From contig CM030942.1 in assembly GCA_018136815.1 (NCBI GenBank), positions 1,697,171 through 1,761,170 on the forward strand: a stretch of 64,000 nt of DNA. The letters are read 5' to 3'. The stretch is from Isochrysis galbana. Its lineage: Eukaryota > Haptophyta > Isochrysidales > Isochrysidaceae. A program made the position numbers and the translations under genes. Position 1 is the first letter of the stretch, and every line of letters starts with the position of its first letter. The notes under the pieces were generated by a model. It was not told where the DNA came from. It saw only the letters and a list, made by a program, of their open reading frames with translations, and did no database searches. Below are positions 52,131 to 62,223 of the stretch, piece after piece.

Positions 52131-55100
52131 ATGATCGTCGTTACGAGCGTTAGGAAAACTCGGGCAGCCCGAAATTTTAGAACCGAGAGCCGAGAGTGCA
52201 CACTCGCGACCCCTCCCCGGGATCACCACCACCCTCCCCCACCTGCGCGGTGTGGCAGGAACCCCCCCCCCCCCCCCCCCCCGCCCCCCGGAGGGGCGTT
52301 GGACTTGCAACTTGTTAGCGGGGTGGTGGTGGTGGTAGTGGGGCGGGGAGGGGGGGGGGGGGGGACTTGGGACGGACCGCACACCACCGAGGAACGGACA
52401 AGGACCTTGAAGTGCAGGCCGCTCAGCACCCCTACATGGAATATATATTTTTGTTGCGATGCTTTCAGGTTGTGGCCATGCCAAGGCTCCCGTGCGAGGA
52501 GGGAGAAAATCATTTTTAGGGCGGCGGTTCCCCAGAGGGCAGCTAGCTTTGAGGCTGCTGTAGCGCCGGCGGCGAACGAGCCCCACTCTCTGAGGCCGGT
52601 GCGCGAACTCGAAGGCGCGACCCGCTGCGCGGGGCTCTGCACCAACGCATCGTCCTATCTCAGCTGTCTACGTCGTTGCCACATCAGCGTGCCCGAAGCT
52701 CGCGATCACGGCATTCTCCAAAGTATGGCACCGCCCATGTTTGGTTCGGGCTTGGAGGCAGTGCTCCTTCGAAACTCGGCACGTGCTCTATCCGGGCTCC
52801 AGCTACCGGTGTCGCCCCCGCCGCCTCTGACCCCTTTGGAACCATCACCTTCCCTCCCTCCTCCATTATCTCCGGAACCCTCTCCTCCTCCTCCCTCACA
52901 ACTACCTCCAGAGCTGCCAGGGCCGTCACTGCCTCCACCAATCTCGCCAAGTCCCTTCTCTCCGCCGCAAACCTCCCTACCCTCCCCGATATCCCCCGAG
53001 CCATCACCGCCCGCTCTGCTTTTACAGATCTCAAATGACCCCTCACCGTCACAACCCTCTTCGCCGCCAGCATCGCCACCGTCACCCCCCCCACCATCAG
53101 CCCCGCAACCATCGCCTCCACCGCCCTCACGACCCTCACCATCGCCCCCACCGCCCTCACCACCGCCTCCCACTCCGTCACCACCATCGCCTCCGCCTCC
53201 CTCTCCGCCACCGCCATCGCCCCCGCCGCCTTCCCCACCAACTCCCTCCCCAACCCCCTCGCCGCCGCCCCCATCGCCGCCGCCACCGTCACCTCCGCCA
53301 CCATGCCCCCCCCCATCGTCGCCACCGCCGCCCTCGCCGTCACCTCCATCCCCGCCGCCACCATCGCCTCCCCCGCCGTCGCCGCCGCCGCCATCGCCTC
53401 CGCCTCCCTCCCCGCCGCCCCCATCGCCTCCACCGCCGTCGCCTCCACCGCCGACGCCTCCTCCTCCGTCGCCTCCCCCGCCGTCGCCCCCCCCACCCTC
53501 ACCACCGCCGCCATCGCCGCCGCCGACGTCCCCACCGCCACCTTCTCCTCCTCCTCCGTCATCGCCGCCACCATCGCCGCCGCCACCATCGCCGCCCCCG
53601 CCGTCTCCGCCGCCACCCTCGCCGCCGCCGCCATTGCCGCCGCCACCGTCCCCACCACCACCCTCACCGCCGCCGCCATCACCGCCACCGCCATCTCCGC
53701 CGCCTCCGTCGCCACCACCACCATCACCGCCACCGCCCTCTCCTCCTCCGCCCTCGCCGCCACCGCCCTCGCCTCCGCCACCATCACCTCCTCCACCTTC
53801 TCCGCCACCGCCATCGCCACCTCCCCCATCTCCACCACCCCCATCGCCTCCACCTCCATCGCCTCCTCCTCCCACTCCGCCACCTCCATCTCCGCCGCCG
53901 CCATCTCCGCCGCCACCGTCGCCCCCACCGCCGTCGCCTCCACCACCATCTCCGCCGCCACCATCGCCGCCACCGCCCTCGCCTCCACCGCCTTCGCCTC
54001 CTCCCCCGTCCCCTCCGCCGCCGTCGCCGCCTCCACCGTCGCCACCGCCGCCATCGCCGCCGCCGCCGTCCCCACCGCCGTCTTCCCCGCCGCCGCCGTC
54101 GCCGCCTCCGCCGTCGTCGCCGCCGCCGTCGCCGCCGCCCTCGCCGCCACCACCTTCACCGCCACCACCTTCACCGCCACCGCCATCCCCACCGCCGCCA
54201 TCGCCGCCGCCACCGTCGCCTCCGCCACCGTCGCCTCCGCCGCCGTCGCTTCCACCACCGTCGCCGCCGCCCCCATCGCCACCGCCACCGTCGCCTCCGC
54301 CACCGACACCCCCCCCCCGTCGCCACCGCCGCCCTCGCCGCCACCTCCATCCCCGCCGCCACCATCGCCTCCCCCGCCGTCGCCGCCGCCGCCATCGCCT
54401 CCGCCTCCCTCCCCGCCGCCCCCATCGCCTCCACCGCCGTCGCCTCCACCGCCGACGCCTCCTCCTCCGTCGCCTCCCCCGCCGTCGCCCCCCCCACCCT
54501 CACCACCGCCGCCATCGCCGCCGCCGACGTCCCCGCCGCCACCTTCTCCTCCTCCTCCGTCACCGCCGCCACCATCGCCGCCGCCACCATCACCGCCTCC
54601 GCCGTCTCCGCCGCCACCCTCGCCGCCGCCGCCACTGCCGCCGCCGCCGTCCCCGCCATCACCCTCGCCGCCGCCGCCATCACCGCCACCGCCATCGCCG
54701 CCGCCTCCGTCGCCACCACCACCATCACCGCCACCGCCCTCGCCTCCTCCGCCCTCGCCGCCACCGCCCTCGCCTCCGCCACCATTACCTCCACCACCTT
54801 CTCCGCCACCGCCATCGCCACCTCCCCCATCTCCACCACCCCCATCGCCTCCACCTCCATCGCCTCCTCCTCCCACTCCGCCACCTCCATCTCCGCCGCC
54901 GCCATCTCCGCCGCCACCGTCGCCCCCACCGCCGTCGCCTCCACCACCATCTCCGCCGCCACCATCGCCGCCACCGCCCTCGCCTCCACCGCCTTCGCCT
55001 CCTCCCCCGTCCCCTCCGCCGCCGTCGCCGCCTCCACCGTCGCCGCCGCCGCCATCGCCGCCGCCGCCGTCCCCACCGCCGTCTTCCCCGCCGCCGCCGT

Positions 55101-58100
55101 CGCCGCCTCCGCCGTCGCCGCCTCCGCCATCGCCGCCGCCCTCTCCTCCACCACCCTCGCCGCCACCACCATCACCGCCACCGCCATCACCACCGCCGCC
55201 ATCGCCGCCGCCGCCGGCCCCTCCGCCACCGTCGCCTCCGCCGCCGTCGCCTCCACCACCGTCGCCGCCGCCCCCATCGCCACCGCCACCGTCGCCTCCG
55301 CCACCGACACCCCCTCCCCCGTCGCCACCGCCGCCCTCGCCGCCACCTCCATCCCCGCCGCCACCATCGCCTCCCCCACCGTCGCTGCCGCCGCCATCGC
55401 CTCCACCTCCCTCCCCGCCGCCCCCATCGCCTCCACCGCCGTCGCCTCCACCGCCGACGCCTCCTCCTCCGTCGCCTCCCCCGCCGTCGCCCCCCCCACC
55501 CTCACCACCGCCGCCATCGCCGCCGCCGACGTCCCCGCCGCCACCTTCTCCTCCTCCTCCGTCACCGCCGCCACCATCACCGCCGACACCATCGCCGCCT
55601 CCGCCGTCTCCGCCGCCACCCTCGCCGCCGCCGCCTCTGCCGCCGCCGCCGTCCCCGCCATCACCCTCGCCGCCGCCGCCATCGCCGCCGCCGCCATCTC
55701 CGCCGCCTCCGTCGCCACCACCACCATCACCGCCACCGCCCTCGCCTCCTCCGCCCTCGCCGCCACCGCCCTCGCCTCCGCCACCATTACCTCCACCACC
55801 TTCTCCGCCACCGCCATCGCCACCTCCCCCATCTCCACCACCCCCATCGCCTCCACCTCCATCGCCTCCTCCTCCCACTCCGCCACCTCCATCTCCACCG
55901 CCGCCATCTCCGCCGCCACCGTCGCCCCCACCGCCGTCGCCTCCACCACCATCTCCGCCGCCACCATCGCCGCCACCGCCCTCGCCTCCACCGCCATCGC
56001 CTCCTCCCCCGTCCCCTCCGCCGCCGTCGCCGCCTCCACCGTCGCCACCGCCGCCATCGCCGCCGCCGCCGTCCCCACCGCCGTCTTCCCCGCCGCCGCC
56101 GTCGCCGCCTCCGCCGTCGTCGCCGCCGCCATCGCCGCCGCCCTCTCCTCCACCACCCTCGCCGCCACCACCATCACCGCCACCGCCATCACCACCGCCG
56201 CCATCGCCGCCGCCACCGTCGCCTCCGCCACCGTCGCCTCCGCCGCCGTCGCCTCCACCACCGTCGCCGCCGCCCCCATCGCCACCGCCACCGTCGCCTC
56301 CGCCGCCGACATCCCCCCCCCCGTCGCCACCGCCGCCCTCGCCGCCACCTCCATCCCCGCCGCCACCATCGCCTCCCCCGCCGTCGCCGCCGCCGCCATC
56401 GCCTCCGCCTCCCTCCCCGCCGCCCCCATCGCCTCCACCGCCGTCGCCTCCACCGCCGACGCCTCCTCCTCCGTCGCCTCCCCCGCCGTCGCCCCCCCCA
56501 CCCTCACCACCGCCGCCATCGCCGCCGCCGACGTCCCCGCCGCCACCTTCTCCTCCTCCTCCGTCACCGCCGCCACCATCGCCGCCGCCACCATCACCGC
56601 CTCCGCCGTCTCCGCCGCCACCCTCGCCGCCGCCGCCACTGCCGCCGCCGCCGTCCCCACCACCACCCTCGCCGCCGCCGCCATCACCGCCACCGCCATC
56701 GCCGCCGCCTCCGTCGCCACCACCACCATCACCGCCACCGCCCTCGCCTCCTCCGCCCTCGCCGCCACCGCCCTCGCCTCCGCCACCATCACCTCCGCCA
56801 CCTTCTCCGCCACCGCCATCGCCACCTCCCTCATCTCCACCACCCCCATCGCCACCACCTCCATCGCCTCCTCCTCCCACTCCATCACCTCCATCTCCGC
56901 CGCCGCCATCTCCGCCGCCACCGTCGCCCCCACCGCCGTCGCCTCCACCACCATCTCCGCCGCCACCATCGCCGCCACCGCCCTCGCCTCCACCGCCGTC
57001 GCCTCCTCCCCCGTCCCCTCCGCCGCCGCCCTTGCTGCCACCACTTTTACGACCGCGGCCCTCGCCGCCGCCGCCCTCGTCGCCGCGGCCCTCGCCGCCG
57101 CCGCTATCTTCTCCTGCGCCTATGCCTCCGCCGCCGAGCTTTCCCCCTCCATCTCTACCTCCTTCACCTCCTCATCCTTCGCCCCCGCCACCGTCACCTG
57201 CTCCACCGGTGCCACCCCCGCCCTTCCAGCCACCGATCCCTACGGAACCGACGCCCCCTCCGTCCACGCCATCTCCCCCGTCATCACCACCACCAAGTCC
57301 ACCTCCGACTTCTCCTTTTCCCTTGCCTCCGCCGCCGTCTTCACCGCCCCCAAGTCCGCCTCCATCCCCTCCGCCGCCGTCACCTCCACCATCATCGCCT
57401 CCACCGCCTTCGCCGTCCCCGCCATTACCGCCGCCGCCATCATCACCGCCTCCGTCCCCATCGCAGCCGCCGCCCTCTCCACCGCCCCCATCGCCACCGC
57501 CGCCGTCTCCTCCGCCGCCATCATTGCCTCCACCACGTTTCCCACCTGCAGTCCCAGCGGACGCCCCACAAAGACCGCCGCCGCCGCCATCCCAGCCGCC
57601 CCCTTCTCAGCCTCCTTCGCCCCCTCCTCCGTCACTGCCGCCGCCATCGCCGCTGCCCCCGTCGTCTCCGCCGCCATCTCCACCCCTGCCGTCGCCGCCG
57701 CCGCCATCTCCGCCGCCACCATCGCCGCCGCCGCCATCGCCCCCACCTCCGTCGCCGCCTCCGCCATCAACCCCGCCGCCATCGCTGCCGCCGCCGTCGC
57801 CGCTGCCATCGCCGCCACCACCGTCGCCGCCACCACCGTCGCCGCCGCCGCCCTCGCCGCCGCCATCGCCGCCTCCGCTGCCGTTGTCGCCGCCGTCCCC
57901 GCCGCCGCCGTCGCCACCGCCGATCGCTCCGAGCCGTCAGGGTTTCGAGCTGCGCATTGACGTGGGCAACATCATGTTGAGCAGTGCGATGAACGCCTCG
58001 ACGGTCGCATCCGAGGTCGCTGCGGGACTTGATGGGAATCGGCAAAGTACGATCACAGTGACGCAAGAGGCCGACTACGAAGTGACCTACGATGAGACGC

Positions 58101-59917
58101 TGCTCACCTTGGAGCAGGTCAGGCAGGGCACCGAGTCGGTCGCGTGCGCTTCTGCCGGTACCGACACTTGTACAGTCTCTTACAAGTTAGTGCGTCGACG
58201 GTCACTTGCTCAGACGGCATCTTTAACTCTCAGCCGTGAGCTGGCTCCAGGGGACACCGTCACCGTGGTTCCAAGCGTGACCTCGACCGCATTAGCGTCC
58301 ACGCTAGAAGTGGATCCAACCGCTATCACGGATATCGTCGCCTCTAGCGTGCGCGCCATTGCGGTCTCGGTCGTGCTAGACAGCGTCCTAGATGGAGACC
58401 CAACCCAGCTTAAGCAGATAGCCGCAACCATTTTCGGTATCGATTTCACCGCTCTCACTGTCACATTGATCTCTCTCTTCCCGCCACGACCACCGCCGGC
58501 TGCCCCTCCTGGAGCACCTCGTCCCGACTACTTGTGTGCTGATTCTTGCTTTTTCTCGAATGATGGACTCTGCAACGATGGCTCGACCGGCTCGATAGAT
58601 TCATCGTGTTCGTACGGGACAGATTGTGCAGATTGTGGCGCTCGCCCCAACCTTTCGGCATCGCCTTCCCCGCCGCCAGTTGCACCCATCAACACGGGCG
58701 ATAGCCAAGCATTGTCTTCTAATACTGCCACATCGAATGTTGCTTGGATCGTGTCTATCAGCGTCATCGCCGGCGTCATTGCTCTTCTGTGTCTAGCCGC
58801 TCTCGCATGGCGATGGATGCGTGCCTCCAAGGCGGTCCAGCCGAATTATGCCTTACCCGACGAGGAGCTCAACAAGGGGCTGTACAAACCCAAGGATGAG
58901 GCCACGGCCGGCACGGCCGGGGCCGCCACATCTGGCATTGCATCAGCGCGGCAGCCGGGCCCCTCGAGCGAAGCGGCCGCGTCGAAGCTTGCGCTGCAAC
59001 GCGCCAAGCGATGGCAGCCGTCACAGGGTGCCAAGCAGCCCCCGCCAGGATTTAGGCTGCCTCCTTTATCGATGGTGTCGCAGCTGGAGGTGGAGGAGAG
59101 CATGAGGAGTGCACGCGGCCGACCGGCGCTCCGGCGATGTAGGACGAATCCCGCTTCCTCGTCGGTTTCTCGCATGGACGAGGCTCGTCAACCTCAAGGG
59201 TTCATAAGTAGGCCTCACGAGTGTGGGTCGCGCCCGCCGTCGCAGGAGCTGCTGCAAGTTGGTGCCGCTTCGCCTCCTGAGGAAACTTTGCCGGCATTTG
59301 TACAAGGCACTGAATCTCGCCGTCCCTCTCCAAGTGATATCGATCGAAACTTAGAGGCGAACATGATGGCCGCGGCACGTGCGCGAACAGCAATGGAGAG
59401 AGTCCCTAGCTCGCCAACTAGGGTGAATCGGCCATCAACGTTGCCTCCAACGCGGCTGAGCGGGGCGGGTAGGGCTGCTATCGAACGCGCCAGACAAAAG
59501 ACTGCCGAAGCCAGCGATTCCTCCGCGCACAACAGCCCCAACACAAGACGGTCTTCTTCGGTTGCTCGCCAACCGTTGCCGCCGCTGAAGTGGAGAGATG
59601 CACCTACACCGCCCGCGAATCCCTCTCCTCTCCAACACCGTTCCGCACCCACGCCGTTAGGAAATTCTAGGAATAGTCTAGGGAGATCTTCATTAGGGTT
59701 GTCTACAGTCACATGGCCGCAAGACGACCGCAGCAGCCAATCGAGTCTTTCGGGGGCAGCGAGAACGGTTGCAATAAATGATCCAGGCGCCTCCTTCTCG
59801 CGTTGGCAAGCCGGCACATCACAATCACCATCGCCGCCGGCGTTGCTGCCCCGAAGATCGCCTGCCATGTTGGACACAGAGGAGACCAGCTTGGTGAGCG
59901 ACACCAACGATAAGTGA
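52131..59917 (+). CDS. Giant proline-rich (pherophorin/extensin-like) type I membrane protein; one frameshift in the assembly
   Basis: The SPPPP reading runs in one frame to about 54,318 and continues, one base out of register, to the TGA at 59,917; the break falls in a run of ten C (54,309-54,318). Real coding begins somewhere between 52,131 and about 52,740; Cys-containing TRCAGLCTNASSYLSCLRRC may belong to it. The order is: Pro/Ser spacer of about 1,700 residues; a beta-rich extracellular domain from 57,935 (GFELRIDVGNIMLSSAMN, TITVTQEADYEVTYDETLLT); a Cys module near 58,530-58,650 (YLCADSCFFSNDGLCNDG ... CSYGTDCADCG); a transmembrane helix at 58,740-58,820 (AWIVSISVIAGVIALLCLAA); and a 365-residue disordered cytosolic tail. 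Hyp-rich spacers of this kind occur in algal cell-wall glycoproteins. A surface or adhesive role is likely. The signal peptide is not identified. Confidence 0.7.
53318..57029 (+). repeat. Higher-order tandem repeat, 3.7 copies of a 1,002-bp unit
   Basis: The landmark GTCGCCACCGCCGCCCTCGCC occurs at 54,319, 55,321 and 56,323, and a one-base variant at 53,318: spacings 1,001, 1,002 and 1,002. Each unit is built of 15-bp CCNCCNCCNTCNCCN blocks. The fourth unit stops at about 57,029, where the sequence turns to CTTGCTGCCACCACTTTTACG. All six frames are open through the array. Confidence 0.9.
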
Positions 59918-60149
59918 GATCGTGGCTGTCTCTTCTGCAATATGCGGACCATTTGAGACGTGCATGCAGCAAATGCAATTGCTGGCCTCGCCCTTGCTAG
60001 CGTGATCTAATGTTGGCTCTACGCTTGTCCTTTTGCATACATTATACTTTTGCATTATTCCACTCACATCGTCCCATTCAGCCGGTGGGATGCGAAGGTC
60101 GCGTTCGCGTCGTGCCTTCCCTCCCAATTATTGGTTCCACCAACATCTC
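59918..60149. other. 3' flank of the proline-rich gene, nothing recognised
   Basis: Short frames only. Confidence 0.5.
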
Positions 60150-61910
60150 AAGAATCAAATCGACTTAATCGGATAAAGGTCCCTAAATGGTTCCACGGGA
60201 GAATCCAGATAGCAGCGGACAAAATCCTATGGGAAACCCCCTACACCGGTAAAACCTCGAAATAGGTGAGACACCCGCACTATCCTGTGCACGACGCGGA
60301 AAGCGCGACACGCACAATGGGAACCGGCCTCCTACACTGGACGGCGCAGGTTAAATAAAGCGCTCAAGCTAAATGGATACTAAACTATCTCAATCGCAAG
60401 AAAAGCTATATGGAAGCACGCGCTGGACGCGTGGTTCTGCCTGACCGGGCTAGGCCGAGGAGCCGTCTTCTCCACGGTCCCCTCGAAGGTACTCACTTGT
60501 AGTATAAGAGGGAACCCGGCGTTGCTAGCTTTTGGAAAGACGCTCTAACAAACTTCAGAACCATAAAGATGAATCGATCACGACTCACAAGGGACAAGGG
60601 AGGGTGCGCTGTCACAGCCGCTGTGGCACAACCCCCACGACCCACCGCCGATCACGCGAACTGCGTGGATCAGCCTATGGGAATCCTTACAAAAACATGT
60701 CGCGCACATCGTCTATAAAAACGAAGACTTCACGGACCCTTACTTACTTACTTACACGCGAGAAGAGTGCGCACAATATGTGGACCACCTTCCCGAGACA
60801 TTTATTTATTCACGAACGAAGGAAGCAAACAAAGTGAACAAAACGGAATTCCTAGCAACTCGTGGGAATGCATAGTACATAGTACGACACGCCTCGCGGC
60901 TCCTCGAAAAAGCGAGAGAGACCCCGCCACCGGACCCGGCCCCCAATGAGACGCGACAAAAGGACCCAAAGCGACACAACAGCGACAGAGAACGAGCCTA
61001 GAGAGACCAAGGTCTCCGATAGCGACTCGTATATCACTAGAATGAACAAGATATGGATCTATACTAACACCAACTATCTGGGAGACACTGCAGGCACCAC
61101 CGAAGTAGCGAAACCGGGCGAGGAGAGGCACTATCACACGCCCAATGGGCAAACGGGCTGAAAGGCCCGAAAGAAACATCTGGAATACCCGCTAGCAGAC
61201 GAATACACACTCAACGAAAAAACGCAGCTAGACCAAATCACCGTATCGGACATAACACAAGAAATTAGAGAGAAAGACCCCAGCGCAAAGTAGCCCCAGC
61301 CACCACGCGAAACGTGGGCTCGAAAGCTAGATCTGACCCACGACGAGTGGAAGCACGTGGCAAAACTTAACACTCACCCCCTACTAAAACACACAGACAA
61401 ACACAAACACCCCCACTTCAAACACAGTACCCATAGATAGATGGAAGACTGGGCACAGCACGCAACCGGTTCTCAACGGCGGCCACCACGAAATGCAGAT
61501 TCTGCGAGAAGCAGCTCCCTAATCATGAACACAAGCATCTATCCCTGATAGCACAGGCGCTCGACGTAGCGCAAAGACTCGCCTAGCTGCGCGAACCCCC
61601 GCCGCGAACCGCTCACCACCCGACAATCGCCCTCGGCCGCACGAAACCGCGTCTACCGTCTACCTGACCGCCCTAATACAGTTAGAAAACACGAAACAGC
61701 CGGTAGCCGGTAGCCCGATGGCACAGGAGGAAGGCGAGAGATAGGCCATTGGGGATCGGCACACGCCGCATGCCACTGGACACCTCCAACACCCAGCCCC
61801 TAAGTAGCGCACGAGGGGACGAGCCGCAAGGCAGGTGGGAGAGGGATAAGGGAAGCGGGCGTGGCTGAGAAGTTGTTATGCAGGTCCGCACGCGCGGCGA
61901 GATTATTAAG
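60150..61910 (+). mobile_element. Decayed LINE copy (reverse transcriptase region to 3' end)
   Basis: Frame-broken coding sequence: KVPKWFHGRIQIAADKILWE (60,178), a GTGLLHW block near 60,320 and KWILNYLNRKKSYME (about 60,374-60,415), then WARKLDLTHDEWKHVAKLNT and LLKHTDKHKHPHFKH (61,317-61,430), parallel to the copy at 29.9 kb, and the end IAQALDVAQRLA (61,548-61,584). The 3' segment 61,796-61,910 matches 30,768-30,880. Many stops and frameshifts make it non-functional. Confidence 0.7.
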
Positions 61911-62223
61911 AAGTTTTTTGTCTTTGGTGGTTGCGGGGTGCTAGCGTAAAGATGGGAGGAACTCGGCCTCGAGTGGGAGGGAACAGAGAGTGGAAGGTGT
62001 GTAAAATAGAACCAAAAGGGGCAAGCACAACGACATGAATCACACAGCCCGCCCCACTAGGGGTAGCCTCACTCAAGGTTTCTTTGATTCTCAATTCTCC
62101 AAAAGATGAAGTGAGCCACGGCACTTCAGTATTGGTCGGACACTCGTCGACTCTTTTTCACGACCGGCGTGCGCACCATTCCAGGATCCTCCAACATCCT
62201 ACCACGGCTCCATTTCGTTCGCC

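Noticed and set aside
52684-56880. 1,398-codon minus-strand frame of GGGGDGGGG repeats, and the long Ala/Met/Val and His/Arg frames over the same region
   Set aside because: All are complements or shifted readings of the SPPPP-coding array; the plus frame alone continues into a folded domain, Cys module and transmembrane helix.
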